Notes: generated by a model from the sequence alone, not told the origin. A stretch of 64,000 bases of DNA from Azospirillum soli (GCF_017876165.1 NZ_JAGINQ010000013.1:1-64000), one strand, 5' to 3'. Positions 47,735 through 58,415 are shown, numbered from the stretch's first letter. A program made the numbers and translations.

Positions 47735-47950
47735 ATGTTGCGGCTTGGGTCGAGGGTTAGGCATCGGGGACGCGACGCGATGGTCATCGCGCGCACCGTC
47801 TGTGGCACTCCCTCCTATGATCTTCGTCTGATCGACGGAACTATTGTCAAATATGCTGCGGCGGACGAATGCGAACTCGTCCCGGCCGACGCGGGACGCG
47901 CGCCCATCTACGGCGCCGGGCGAAGCGGCGGCCTTCACCCGCCCACCTGA
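47735..47950 (+). CDS. Small hypothetical protein, KOW/SH3-like barrel
   Basis: Protein of 71 residues, start MLRLGSRVRHRGRDAMVIAR, after GAAGAGGG. The pattern of a basic strand, Gly-Arg turn and valine strands (SYDLRLIDGTIVKYAAADEC) suggests a small barrel like those in KOW or YwnJ-type proteins. Unknown function. The preceding gap 47560-47734 holds no gene I can support. Confidence 0.55.
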   Translation: MLRLGSRVRHRGRDAMVIARTVCGTPSYDLRLIDGTIVKYAAADECELVPADAGRAPIYGAGRSGGLHPPT

Positions 47951-48006
47951 CCGGCCATCGCTGATCGGTGATTGCCGAAGCCGCTCCATCCGCGCAATAT
48001 CGCGCG

Positions 48007-48444
48007 ATGGAACGGCTGAACGACGACAATTGCTGTGGCGGCGGCTGCGGCGGCAGGCAATGGCGCGTGATCGAGGGCGGTGGGGCCGTGTCGGAGGACG
48101 CCGCCCGGCCGATCCCCGAAGATTACGGGCTGACGCCCGCCGACCTGCGCATCTGGTACTCCCCCGGCCGGACCGGCGCGGTGCTGGCTTTGCTCGCCAC
48201 GCTGGGCATGGCCGCGACAGAGGCGTTCAGTGGCGCCCGCTATTCCGATCCCTGGATTCTGGGCGCGCTTGGGGGGCTGCTGTACGGCGCCCTGATTGGC
48301 GGCTTCGGCGGGCTCGGCCTGCTGGTGCTTGTCCACTGGTGCGACCCGCTCATCGGCATGGCGTGGCCGCAATACGCCCGCCTGCGCCGCTACCGCGACG
48401 CGCTGGCGGCGGCCCGCGCGGCGGAAGAACGCGACGGTCCCTGA
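48007..48444 (+). CDS. Small membrane protein with Cys/Gly-rich N-terminus
   Basis: Protein of 145 residues from ATG 48007 (MERLNDDNCCGGGCGGRQWR); a GTG start 39 bases upstream is possible. There are two membrane helices (about 55-77 and 83-112, GAVLALLATLGMAATEAFSG and LGGLLYGALIGGFGGLGLLV). The C-terminal helix is basic. No family is recognised. The stop codon lies within the first unit of a 15-bp tandem array. Confidence 0.55.
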   Translation: MERLNDDNCCGGGCGGRQWRVIEGGGAVSEDAARPIPEDYGLTPADLRIWYSPGRTGAVLALLATLGMAATEAFSGARYSDPWILGALGGLLYGALIGGFGGLGLLVLVHWCDPLIGMAWPQYARLRRYRDALAAARAAEERDGP

Positions 48445-48530
48445 ACGAGCGGTCCCCGAACGAACGGCGCCCGAACGAACGGCGCCCGAACGAACGGCGC
48501 CCGAACGAACGGCCCCCGAACAAACGATCG
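48441..48530. repeat. Six-unit 15-bp tandem repeat
   Basis: Units begin at 48441, 48456, 48471, 48486, 48501 and 48516, with consensus ccgaacgaacggcgc; the inner four are nearly identical and the outer two have diverged. All frames of both strands stay open as pentapeptide repeats (RTNGA, PNERR, RSFGR). Not a CRISPR: there are no spacers. Confidence 0.9.
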
Positions 48531-48617
48531 GTGAAAAAGTCAGGGTCGTATCCCTTAGGGGCGATGGTGCTTCGACGCGCGGACCCAATCTGCATGGATG
48601 CAGACAGGAGAAACGCC

Positions 48618-48950
48618 GTGAACCGATACGACGAAAAAGTCTACCGCGTGCCGAGGCGCAAGGACGGTCCCAGCCTCGCCGAACAGAAAAGCCAGCTGGT
48701 CCGGCTGAAGCAGGACCTGGAACAGTTCAAGGCTCGTCAGGCCGGTGCCGCCGTGGTCACCTCGCTGCAATCGCGCATCCGTGACCTCGAAGCGTCGATT
48801 TCCCGCGCGGAAGGCGCCCGCATGCTGGACCGTCAGGCCCGCCAGTCCGCGACCGACGGCGACGGTGGCGATGCCGCGACGACCGCCGGCGGCTATCGCG
48901 CGACCTCCAGCCGTTTTCCGCCTCGTGGTCGCCCCGGCCGCGATTATTGA
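48618..48950 (+). CDS. Hypothetical coiled-coil protein
   Basis: Protein of 110 residues, GTG start directly after AGGAG. Residues about 20-70 form a coiled coil (LAEQKSQLVRLKQDLEQFKA, SLQSRIRDLEASISRAEGAR); the tail is Gly/Ser/Arg-rich and probably disordered, ending PPRGRPGRDY. No family is recognised. A clean terminator follows. Confidence 0.65.
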   Translation: MNRYDEKVYRVPRRKDGPSLAEQKSQLVRLKQDLEQFKARQAGAAVVTSLQSRIRDLEASISRAEGARMLDRQARQSATDGDGGDAATTAGGYRATSSRFPPRGRPGRDY

Positions 48951-48974
48951 CGCGCAACACCGCCCAGCAAGCAG

Positions 48975-49014
48975 CGGCCCGGCATTCCGGGCCGTTCTTG
49001 TTTTGTATTGTCGG
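48975..49014 (+). terminator. Rho-independent terminator
   Basis: CGGCCCGG (48975-48982), loop CATT, CCGGGCCG (48987-48994), followed by TTCTTGTTTTG. Ends the coiled-coil gene transcript. Confidence 0.75.
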
Positions 49015-49131
49015 TTGAGCTACTCTTGCGCCCGTCAACGACCGGATTCCATCCCCCTGCGACATTGATGGAGTTTATGGTGCGCGATGTTGCAAGCTAT
49101 GCGCCTGCCGCATCCATTCGCGCACAGCCCG

Positions 49132-49259
49132 TTGTGCAGGCGTGCACAATGGCCGTCTACGAACGATGGCCTATAACACGCTGGCTTAAAACCTATATCC
49201 GGCCATTTTCGCCGTTGTGCAGATCCGGCGCCCTGCCAAAACTGCACAACGATGCACAA
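49132..49259. promoter_or_regulatory. Array of five TTGTGCA/TGCACAA heptamers upstream of a chemoreceptor
   Basis: In the otherwise gene-free stretch 48951-49375, TTGTGCA occurs at 49132-49138 and 49215-49221, and its complement TGCACAA at 49143-49149, 49243-49249 and 49253-49259. The first pair forms an inverted repeat with a 4-base spacer; the last two are direct repeats 10 bases apart (one helical turn). This spacing is typical of a multi-site operator. The nearest downstream gene is the chemoreceptor 116 bases away. Confidence 0.55.
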
Positions 49260-49375
49260 TCGCCCAAACGGCTCGGCATGCGAGCCGCGCATGGCTCTGA
49301 ATGCCGATGCGTGGCATGCCAGCGGCACGCTCCTTGCTTCGTTACGGAAAAATAACGCGGTAGGGAGGAGACACC

Positions 49376-51544
49376 ATGAAGTTCGCGATGGATTTGCGGC
49401 ACAAGCTGCCCGCAATGATTGTGTCCGCCTCGTTCATCTCCATTCTCGCGGCGGGGGTTCTCGGTTACGTTTCGGCAGCGGAAAGCCTGAAGGCCGGCGC
49501 GCGGGACAAGCTGGTGGCGCTGGCGAGCGCGCGTCAGGCCTCGCTGTCCGACTATCTGGACGGCGTGCAGAACGACGTTCAGGTGACGGCCAACAACCGC
49601 ATGCTGCGCGAAGGCCTGCTCGGCTTCGTCAACGGCTACCGTCTGGAGGCCGCGAACGGCGCTCCCGATGCGGTAATCCGGCGCAAGTACATCGAGGAAA
49701 ACAACAATCCGGCTGACCAGAGGGCCAAGCTCGACCAGGGCGGCACCAGCCTCTACGACATCACCCACCTGAAGATTCATCCCTGGCTGCGCGAACTGGC
49801 GGCCGGGCGGGACTACGATGACGTCATCCTGATGAACCCGGACGGGGTGGTGCTCTACAGCGTGGCGAAGCGCGAGGATTTCGCGACCGACCTCGCCAAC
49901 GGCCAATGGAAGGACACCGCGCTCGCCGAGGTCTTTGCCAAGGTCCGCGCGGCCCCCAAGGGTGGGCGCGTGGTGATGAGCGATCTGGCCGCCTACAGCC
50001 CCGCTGGCGGGCGTCCGACGGCCATCCTCGCCAGCCCGATCACCCTGGCCACACCGTCGGGTGAGGAACAGTTCCTGGGCGTGCTCGCCATCGCCATGTC
50101 GGATGCGAAGCTGAACGGCATCATGCAGTCGGCGCACGGGCTGGGCGACACCGGCGAGACCTATCTGGTCGGGTCGGACGGGCGGCTGCGCAGCAACTCC
50201 CGACTGTCCGGTACCCCGACGGTTCTGTCCACCAAGGCGGACAGCGATGCCGTCGCCGAGGCTCTGGCCGGGCGCAGCGGCGCTCGCGAGACCCGCAACC
50301 ACCGCAATGCTGATGTGATCTCAGCGTATCGCTCGATCGACGTGCTGGGCATCCGCTGGGCGGTGATGGCGGAGGCCGAACTGGGCGAAGTGCTGGCCCC
50401 GGTGGTCGAACTGCGCAACCGCATGGCCCTCGGCGGCTTGCTGCTGCTCGCCGCGCTGTCGGCCGGCGGCCTGATGTTCGCGCGCGGCATTACCCGGCCC
50501 CTGTGGGCGATGACGGAGGCCATGCGCCGGCTGGCCGGCGGCGACCGGGCGGTTGAGATCCCCGCCCGCGACCGCCGCGACGAGATCGGCGCCATGGCCG
50601 CCGCCGTGCAGGTGTTTAAGGACGCGCTGATCCAGACCGACCGGCTGCGCGCCGAGGAGGACGAGCGGCGCGCCCGGCAGGAGGAGAAGACCCGCACCGT
50701 GGAGGCCCTGACCGCCCGCTTCGACGCGGAGGTCAGCGGCGTGGTCCGCACGGTCGCCGACGCCGCCGTGGAGTTGGAGGCGACCGCCCAGTCCATGCGC
50801 GCCATCGCCGACCAGACCAGCGGGCAGGCGGCCACCGTCGCGGCCTCGGCCGACCAGACCTCGGACGGGGTGAACGCGGTCGCAGCGGCGACGGAGGAAT
50901 TGACCGCCTCGATCCAAGAGATCGCCGCGCGGGTGGCCGACTCCGTGCGCATCACCCAGTCCGCCGTGGACGAGGCGCAGCGCACCAACACGGTGGTCGA
51001 GGCCCTGGTTCACGCGGCGGCCAAGATCAGCGCCGTGGTCGGCCTGATCGAGAACATCGCCAGCCAGACCAACCTGCTGGCGCTGAACGCGACCATCGAG
51101 GCGGCGCGGGCCGGCGCGGCCGGGAAGGGCTTCGCGGTCGTCGCCAACGAGGTGAAGAGCCTCGCCAGCCAGACCGCCAAGGCGACCGGGGAGGTGTCCA
51201 GCCTGATCGGCGACATCCAGACGGCCAGCGACACGGCCGTGACGGCGGTCGGCCGCATCGCCTCGATCATCCGCGAGGTGGACGGCATCTCCGCCGTCAT
51301 CTCGGCAGCGGTGGAGCAGCAGGGCGCCGCCACGGCGGAGATCGCCGAGACCGTGCAGCGCTCCGCCGAGGGCGCGCGGACGGTCACCGACACCATCGTT
51401 GGCGTCAGCGCGGCGGCCGGCAAGACCGGCACGGCGGCGTCGGAGGTGCTGACCTCGGCCCAGGGCCTCGCCCGGCAGGCCGACGCCCTGCGCGGGGAGA
51501 TCGACCGCTTCCTCGGCGCCATCCGGAAGGCGGAGGCGGCTTAA
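49376..51544 (+). CDS. Methyl-accepting chemotaxis protein with double-Cache-size sensor
   Basis: Protein of 722 residues, start after GGGAGGAGA. TM1 lies at about 13-35. A periplasmic region of about 310 residues fits dCache ([60 protein letters not shown]). TM2 is at about 350-370 and HAMP at about 371-424. The kinase-control tip is [20 protein letters not shown], around 562-581. It should signal through CheA to the flagella. dCache domains often bind amino acids or other small polar ligands. No C-terminal pentapeptide. The array of TTGTGCA sites upstream suggests dedicated regulation. Confidence 0.93.
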   Translation: MKFAMDLRHKLPAMIVSASFISILAAGVLGYVSAAESLKAGARDKLVALASARQASLSDYLDGVQNDVQVTANNRMLREGLLGFVNGYRLEAANGAPDAVIRRKYIEENNNPADQRAKLDQGGTSLYDITHLKIHPWLRELAAGRDYDDVILMNPDGVVLYSVAKREDFATDLANGQWKDTALAEVFAKVRAAPKGGRVVMSDLAAYSPAGGRPTAILASPITLATPSGEEQFLGVLAIAMSDAKLNGIMQSAHGLGDTGETYLVGSDGRLRSNSRLSGTPTVLSTKADSDAVAEALAGRSGARETRNHRNADVISAYRSIDVLGIRWAVMAEAELGEVLAPVVELRNRMALGGLLLLAALSAGGLMFARGITRPLWAMTEAMRRLAGGDRAVEIPARDRRDEIGAMAAAVQVFKDALIQTDRLRAEEDERRARQEEKTRTVEALTARFDAEVSGVVRTVADAAVELEATAQSMRAIADQTSGQAATVAASADQTSDGVNAVAAATEELTASIQEIAARVADSVRITQSAVDEAQRTNTVVEALVHAAAKISAVVGLIENIASQTNLLALNATIEAARAGAAGKGFAVVANEVKSLASQTAKATGEVSSLIGDIQTASDTAVTAVGRIASIIREVDGISAVISAAVEQQGAATAEIAETVQRSAEGARTVTDTIVGVSAAAGKTGTAASEVLTSAQGLARQADALRGEIDRFLGAIRKAEAA

Positions 51545-51559
51545 GAATCTTTCGTCGGC

Positions 51560-51573
51560 TTGATCTAAATCAC
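51560..51573. promoter_or_regulatory. FNR-type box upstream of the FNR-like gene
   Basis: TTGATCTAAATCAC matches TTGAT-N4-ATCAA at 9 of 10 positions. It lies 109 bases before the start codon of an FNR-family gene, suggesting autoregulation. Confidence 0.65.
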
Positions 51574-51682
51574 GGCGGCGGCGGACGGCGATTCATACCT
51601 TAGCCTCAGAACTAGGACCTTGGTGCCGTACGGCTTAAGCTTCCGTCAGGCACACGAGCGAAGCCTGACAGAGGTTAGAGAC

Positions 51683-52459
51683 ATGCCGTTCTCCGTCGCC
51701 ACCACCGCTCCGACCGTCGCCCCGGTTCCCATGCCCGAGGCGCCCGTCATCGAGAAAATCGCTGCCGAGAAAAGCCGCTGCTCCACCTGCTCGGCGCGGG
51801 CGAAGGGGCTTTGCGCCGCCCTGACTCCCGAACAGCTTCCGGAACTGGCCGCCGCGTCCCGCCCCGGTGACCTGCTGTCGGCGAACCTCGTGGTCAACGA
51901 GGGCGAGAAGGCCGAGGCGGTCTTCACCGTCGTGTCCGGCATGCTGAAGCTCTACAAGACCCTGCCGGACGGCCGTCAGCAGATCACCGGTTTCGCCACG
52001 GTCGGCGACGTGATCGGCCTCGCGGTGGGGGAAAGCTACGCCTACACCGCCGAGACGGTGACCGCCTCCACGGTCTGCCGCGTGTCGCGCGCCTCGCTGG
52101 CCCGCCTGATGGAGCGCAACCCGGCCGTCCAGGGCCGTCTGCTCGCCATGACCTCGGTGGAACTGTCGGCGGCCCAGGACCAGATCCTGCTGCTCGGCTG
52201 CAAGACGGCGGCGGAGCGCGTGTCCAGCTTCCTGCTGGCGTCCGGCCGCCGGTCGAAGCGTCTGGTCGACGGCAAGCCCAGCGTCTTCCTGCCCATGTCG
52301 AAGGTGGACATTGGCGCCTATCTGGGCCTGCGCCCGGAGACGCTGTCCCGCGTCCTGCGCAAGCTGGAGGACGCCGGCCAGATCACCCGCCTGTCCAACG
52401 ACCGCATCCGCCTCGACGACCTGGACGGCCTGGAAGCCTCCGCGACGGTCAGCGCCTGA
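51683..52459 (+). CDS. FNR/FixK-type oxygen-responsive transcriptional regulator
   Basis: Protein of 258 residues, start MPFSVATTAPTVAPVPMPEA. It carries Cys33, Cys36 and Cys44 (CX2CX7C) plus central Cys132, the pattern of alphaproteobacterial FnrN/AadR proteins that hold a 4Fe-4S cluster. It then has a cyclic-nucleotide-like sensor fold and a C-terminal winged helix. The recognition helix RPETLSRVLRKLEDAG has the E..SR residues that read TTGAT half-sites. It is predicted to bind DNA under low oxygen and control microaerobic genes. An FNR box precedes it and another lies downstream at 53.0 kb. Confidence 0.9.
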   Translation: MPFSVATTAPTVAPVPMPEAPVIEKIAAEKSRCSTCSARAKGLCAALTPEQLPELAAASRPGDLLSANLVVNEGEKAEAVFTVVSGMLKLYKTLPDGRQQITGFATVGDVIGLAVGESYAYTAETVTASTVCRVSRASLARLMERNPAVQGRLLAMTSVELSAAQDQILLLGCKTAAERVSSFLLASGRRSKRLVDGKPSVFLPMSKVDIGAYLGLRPETLSRVLRKLEDAGQITRLSNDRIRLDDLDGLEASATVSA

Positions 52460-52470
52460 GCAAATGAGGG

Positions 52471-52971
52471 TTAAGCGGCCCCGACCACCGGGAAGGCGGC
52501 GCCCACCGGCTCCGCCTCCATGTCCTTGACCAGGGTCCGTCCCTCGACCCTGTAGCCCAGCCTGCCGAACAGCCCGGCGGCGTCTAGCTTCGGCGCCAGC
52601 GCCGCCATGACGCAGCCGTCCAGATCGACCTCGACGGTCCCGCACCCGAGATTGTGGGCCAGCCGGTCGATGGCCTCGATCTGCGCCCCGGATGTCGCCG
52701 CCGCGTCGAACAGCCCGACCGCCACGAAGGTCGGCACGGTGAGAACCCGCGCCGCGCCGTCCTGCCGCACCCGGTAGCAGAACAGGCCCCGGATGTGGCC
52801 GTCGCTCATCTCGCAGGCCATCACGCCGCCGTCGTCGCCCAGCGTCTGATATGGCTCCACCACGCCGCGCCACTGGGCCAGCGTCATGTCTCGATGCAGG
52901 GCCTGGATGACGGGAAGCGCCTGATCGGTCTGGGCCGGGGCGAGCGGGGTGATGATGAAGCTGCGGGGCAT
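52471..52971 (-). CDS. Putative GNAT-fold acetyltransferase
   Basis: Protein of 166 residues resembling the GNAT fold at low similarity: an N-terminal helix (QALPVIQALHRDMTLAQWRG), a central sheet with EMSDGHIRGLFCYRVRQDGA and VLTVPTFVAVGLFD, and the end LDAAGLFGRLGYRVEGRTLV with a typical LGYxxxGxxL closing motif. The acetyl-CoA loop is not clear, so activity is uncertain. Convergent with the FNR-type gene, 12 bases between stops. Confidence 0.6.
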   Translation of the reverse strand: MPRSFIITPLAPAQTDQALPVIQALHRDMTLAQWRGVVEPYQTLGDDGGVMACEMSDGHIRGLFCYRVRQDGAARVLTVPTFVAVGLFDAAATSGAQIEAIDRLAHNLGCGTVEVDLDGCVMAALAPKLDAAGLFGRLGYRVEGRTLVKDMEAEPVGAAFPVVGAA

Positions 52972-53020
52972 GGCGGGGGTCCTTTCCCGCGCATCATCGC
53001 CGGATGGCCCCTCCGTCGCG

Positions 53021-53034
53021 TTGACTTTGATCAG
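53021..53034 (+). promoter_or_regulatory. Weaker FNR-type box before a small proline-rich gene
   Basis: TTGACTTTGATCAG matches TTGAT-N4-ATCAA at 8 of 10 positions and lies 55 bases before the start of the 41-residue frame at 53089. It is also upstream of the divergent GNAT gene. Confidence 0.4.
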
Positions 53035-53088
53035 GTGCCGGACAGCGGATGAAATTGTTTAGGGTGGAACCGTTTTGGGAGACCCACC

Positions 53089-53214
53089 ATGACCAGCCCT
53101 TATCCGCCGACCCCGCAGGATCCCGATCTGCCCTTCCCGATGCCGCCCGACGCCCCCGGCGACGAACCGCCGGAAGCCCCGCCGATACCGGGCGAGCCGC
53201 AAGACCCGCTCTGA
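53089..53214 (+). CDS. 41-residue proline/acid-rich protein
   Basis: A short frame starts MTSPYPPTPQDPDLPFPMPP and ends GEPQDPL; about 40 percent of residues are proline, with many Asp and Glu and no Lys or Arg. GGGAGA sits eight bases before the ATG, and a possible FNR box is placed like a promoter element. It should be extended and disordered. No known family is recognised. Confidence 0.5.
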   Translation: MTSPYPPTPQDPDLPFPMPPDAPGDEPPEAPPIPGEPQDPL

Positions 53215-53232
53215 CTTGCCCGCTCTGACCCC

Positions 53233-53682
53233 TCAGGTCTTGCGGCGGTACAGCGCCAGCGCCCGGTCGAGGATGCCGGGGGACAGATAGTCTCCCAGGA
53301 ACAGGTCCCCCAGCGCCCGCCGCATCCGCGCCCGGATGCGGGACCGGACGGCGTTGCGCACCGCCTCTTCCAGCATGTGGCAGCGCCGGCACAGGTTCTT
53401 GGCGCGGCCTTCCGGGTTGCCGGACGGGCGCACCGGGCGGACCATGATGCGGATGTCCTTGGTCTGGGCGTATTCGACCACGTCGGGCCACGCCGCCCGC
53501 CGGCCGCGCCCGTCGCGCCAGGTCTGGTCGGCGGCGTCGTACCACCGCCCGTCCGGCAGGCAGCGCACGACCGTGCCGCCCGGCCGGCCGCAGCAGCGGC
53601 AGCGGTTGTCGCCGACCGGCGCCTTGCGGTCGGCCGGATCGAGGTCGGGTCTCAGAATCTTTGCGCGGCTTGGCTTGGTCAT
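53233..53682 (-). CDS. Hypothetical zinc-finger-like protein
   Basis: Protein of 149 residues, start MTKPSRAKILRPDLDPADRK. Two paired-cysteine motifs (NRCRCCGRPGGTVVRC and KNLCRRCHMLEEA) are arranged as in HNH-type or treble-clef proteins, though a clear HNH catalytic His-Asn is not seen. The C-terminal third is basic and helical (VRSRIRARMRRALGDLFLGD). Possibly a nucleic-acid-binding protein. Divergent from the Suv3-like helicase with a 103-base gap. Confidence 0.6.
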   Translation of the reverse strand: MTKPSRAKILRPDLDPADRKAPVGDNRCRCCGRPGGTVVRCLPDGRWYDAADQTWRDGRGRRAAWPDVVEYAQTKDIRIMVRPVRPSGNPEGRAKNLCRRCHMLEEAVRNAVRSRIRARMRRALGDLFLGDYLSPGILDRALALYRRKT

Positions 53683-53785
53683 GGCTTTATGCCGGGCGTC
53701 ATGCCCTTGGGGGCTTGGCTCATGACACGGATGGGCATGAACCGCCAGTCTGTTTTTTCGAAAATCTTGTGCCAAGCGCGAGACG

Positions 53786-56008
<2,223 letters not shown>

Positions 56009-56047
56009 CCCGGCGGAACCCAACGCCGGGTGGCGCGTTATCCCGGC

Positions 56048-56230
56048 ATGGACATCATTCGCATCATCCTGGCACTGCTGCTGCCACCGTTGGGCGTCTT
56101 CCTCCAAGTGGGATTCGGCGCCCAGTTCTGGATCAACGTGCTGCTGACGCTGCTTGGCTACGTGCCCGGCATCATCCATGCCCTGTACGTGATCGTGAAG
56201 TACAAGGACCGCACTCCCGTCCGTTACTGA
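56048..56230 (+). CDS. Pmp3/YqaE-family small membrane protein
   Basis: Protein of 60 residues with two membrane helices (MDIIRIILALLLPPLGVFLQ and FWINVLLTLLGYVPGIIHAL) and the end YVIVKYKDRTPVRY. This is the UPF0057/PMP3 pattern, linked to membrane potential and salt stress in eukaryotes. Start chosen by homology; the ribosome site is weak. The stop is within a 15-bp triplicated sequence. Confidence 0.88.
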   Translation: MDIIRIILALLLPPLGVFLQVGFGAQFWINVLLTLLGYVPGIIHALYVIVKYKDRTPVRY

Positions 56231-56261
56231 GCCGTCCGCTACTGAGCCGTCCGCTACTGAG
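56217..56261. repeat. Three-unit 15-bp tandem repeat over two convergent stops
   Basis: ccgtccgttactgag followed by two copies of ccgtccgctactgag. The array holds the YqaE stop codon and the last codons of the convergent minus-strand gene (stop at 56254-56256). Confidence 0.85.
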
Positions 56262-56679
56262 CGGTGACGGATTCCAGCGACGAATCCGCCATAGCCTGCC
56301 CGGCGGCGATTTCGCGCCGCCGCAGGTCGGCGTGTTGGTTGCGGGGGCGGCGCTCGGACAGGGCGACCACCGTCAGGGCGAACAGGCCATAACCGGCCAT
56401 GGCGAGGCGGGCGTCTCTCGGCTCATTGGACAGCAGGGCCGCCGCGGCGAGAAAGCCGATCCCCTGGGCTGTGTCGATGGCAAGGTGCTGGTCCATGGTC
56501 AGCATGGGCGCGGCGCCCCACTCATAGTCGGTGGCGAGCGCGTAGGCGGCGCTTCCCACGGCCGCCGCGTCCATCAGCGTCCGGGTGGTGCCGTGCCAGC
56601 CCATCGCGCGCGGCGCGGCGGCCAGCGCCACGCCCGCCGCATAGTCGATCATCCCGTGGATGTGCGTCGGTATTCTCAT
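56254..56679 (-). CDS. Small multi-pass membrane protein (SPW-repeat-like)
   Basis: Protein of 141 residues with about four hydrophobic helices (MIDYAAGVALAAAPRAMGWH, TLMDAAAVGSAAYALATDYE, QGIGFLAAAALLSNEPRDAR, AMAGYGLFALTVVALSE). The N-terminal MRIPTHIHGMIDYAAG and the Trp-containing turn resemble SPW-type membrane proteins. Function unknown. The C-terminal residues come from the tandem repeat. Confidence 0.65.
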   Translation of the reverse strand: MRIPTHIHGMIDYAAGVALAAAPRAMGWHGTTRTLMDAAAVGSAAYALATDYEWGAAPMLTMDQHLAIDTAQGIGFLAAAALLSNEPRDARLAMAGYGLFALTVVALSERRPRNQHADLRRREIAAGQAMADSSLESVTAQ

Positions 56680-56721
56680 GCCCGGTCAACAGCACCGGGC
56701 AGCGGGCGTTCCTGCGGCTTC

Positions 56722-57090
56722 TCAGGTCGCCGGAGCCATGAAGGCCTTGACGGTGCTGACGATCGCCTCGAACGCCACCGGCTTGAACAGGATGGCGGTC
56801 TTCCGCCGTGCATCGCCGTCCAGCAGTTCCGCCGCGTTTTTCGGCAGGTTGCCGGTGACGACGACGACCGGCATGTCCGGCCGCTGCCGCCGGGTGCTGC
56901 GGATCAGCGCGTGCCCGTCCAGAACCGGCATGCGCAGGTCGGTGACCAGCACGTCGCAGGGGTCCTGCTCGAAGACGCTCAGCGCCTCCCCGCCGTCGCA
57001 GGCCGCCGTGACCCGATAGCCTTCCAGGGCGAACATCCCGGCCAAGGCTTCGCGGATGATGGGGTCGTCTTCGGCTACCAGCACATGCAT
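56722..57090 (-). CDS. Single-domain response regulator (CheY-like)
   Basis: Protein of 122 residues containing only a receiver domain: acidic pair EDD at 7-9, phospho-acceptor Asp51 (LVTDLRMPVLDG), Thr79 (VVVVTGN) and Lys103 (LFKP). It has no output domain, so it works by binding a partner or as a phosphate sink. No kinase gene is next to it on the same strand; the poly-HAMP kinase lies 2 kb away on the other strand. The gap 57091-57325 holds no gene I can support. Confidence 0.9.
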   Translation of the reverse strand: MHVLVAEDDPIIREALAGMFALEGYRVTAACDGGEALSVFEQDPCDVLVTDLRMPVLDGHALIRSTRRQRPDMPVVVVTGNLPKNAAELLDGDARRKTAILFKPVAFEAIVSTVKAFMAPAT

Positions 57091-57325
57091 CGGGCTAAGA
57101 CTCGGGGGCTAAGGTCCGGCGTTCCATCAAGCCAGCGATTTCTAATGCAAGCGGGCGCCCGTGGAAGTTGGCTTTTGGATTTATATCAAACGCGGAACGG
57201 ACTGCCGGTGAGTGCCGCCGATCAAGGGGTTGGTTCCGGCCTATGCCGCATGGCTAGGGATGCGTTTGTTGGCAGGCCAATGGTCAGATTGACAGTCCTA
57301 AGCCCGCCATGCAGGGATGCCGCCC

Positions 57326-58060
57326 ATGGCCCATCTCGCACTCGACCCATTCACACCCGAACAGCCGCTGAAGGTCGCGCAACAGTATGTCGCGCTGATT
57401 CACAGCGTGCTGGAGCGGCGCGACAACCTGGACCTTGAACACGCCCGTGCCTGCCGCAACGTGGTCGAACTGGCAGCCAACCACACCATCGCCGACGTGC
57501 GCTACGATGCGGAACGGCTGATGTATCTGGCCGAGCGCGCCAACGCCGACGGCTTCGCCGTGCATGAGCAGCTGATCGAGGTCGCCGCCGAGCATGAGGC
57601 GGAAATCAAGCGCCTGGGCAACGATGTCATCCGGGAATACAAAGCGCTGGCGCGCAAGCTGAACATGCCGCAGCGAGTCTCGTCCCTGCTGCGCGAGGTG
57701 TTCGAGGCGGCCGAGCAGTTCCAGGACGAATGGCTGACCATCGTCCGGCAGATGCGCCATCGCGCGCTGGCCATCGGCCGCCGCCGCACGCCGGAGCTGA
57801 ATCTGGTCACGGCCGGCGAACTGTACACGGCGGCCTTGGCCGAAGTGATCGGAACGCCGGAGTTCATCGAATTGAAGCCGCGCATCGCGGGCGACATGAT
57901 CGTCTACGAGATGGTGATTCCCGTCCCCCGAGATCTGCTGGTTGAGACCGACCGTCTCGCCGATCTTGCCGACAGCCTCCACGGGTGGGTAGAGCGTGTG
58001 GCGCCGCGGCTGAGCGGCGGATTGGCTTTGAGGTTCGCCGCCGATGCCCATGCTGCCTGA
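57326..58060 (+). CDS. Hypothetical helical protein
   Basis: Protein of 244 residues, start MAHLALDPFTPEQPLKVAQQ with AGGGA upstream. Mostly long helices (AQQYVALIHSVLERRDNLDL, LIEVAAEHEAEIKRLGNDVI, FEAAEQFQDEWLTIVRQMRH), ending in a short mixed domain (GDMIVYEMVIPVPRDLLVET). No family is recognised; the layout recalls helical-bundle partners of signalling proteins. Its 3' end overlaps the next gene by 17 bases, so the two are probably co-translated. Confidence 0.6.
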   Translation: MAHLALDPFTPEQPLKVAQQYVALIHSVLERRDNLDLEHARACRNVVELAANHTIADVRYDAERLMYLAERANADGFAVHEQLIEVAAEHEAEIKRLGNDVIREYKALARKLNMPQRVSSLLREVFEAAEQFQDEWLTIVRQMRHRALAIGRRRTPELNLVTAGELYTAALAEVIGTPEFIELKPRIAGDMIVYEMVIPVPRDLLVETDRLADLADSLHGWVERVAPRLSGGLALRFAADAHAA

Positions 58061-58415
58061 ACATTACCTCGCGCTGGCTCGCGAATCCTCCACCGCGCTC
58101 AGCGGCGAGGGGCGCTGGTGCGCCACGGCACGATTCGCGTATGACGCCGTGTTCCACATGGTGGCCGGAGCGGTCGGGCTCGACCCAGCGACCTTCGCCG
58201 GCAACACGCGGGCGGTGCGTGAAGCCCTGTTCGCCATCGATCTGGATGGTGGCCCCGAGTTCCTGAAGCTGGCGCGTCGGCATTGGAACACGTTGTGGCT
58301 GGTCGCTTTGCGTGCGGAGCGGTCGCTCGACGAGAGTGTGCCGGAAAGCGAAGCGCGTTTGTCCCTGGCGCTGGCCGAACGCATTTTCGCCGCTCGGGCT
58401 GCGGGGCTCCAGTAA
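58044..58415 (+). CDS. Hypothetical helical protein overlapping the preceding gene
   Basis: Protein of 123 residues, all helical by appearance, with MPMLPEHYLALARESSTALS at the start and the end LALAERIFAARAAGLQ. Cys and Trp near 26. No family is recognised. It starts inside the end of the upstream gene and precedes the response-regulator/histidine-kinase pair by 200 bases, so a signalling role is possible but only by position. Confidence 0.6.
   Translation: MPMLPEHYLALARESSTALSGEGRWCATARFAYDAVFHMVAGAVGLDPATFAGNTRAVREALFAIDLDGGPEFLKLARRHWNTLWLVALRAERSLDESVPESEARLSLALAERIFAARAAGLQ

Noticed and set aside
48441..48530. CRISPR-like array
   Set aside because: The units are adjacent 15-mers with no unique spacers and no cas genes nearby.
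53233..53682. YlxR/DUF448 protein
   Set aside because: The double-cysteine spacing and the sequence do not match the YlxR RGG-type core; left as unknown.
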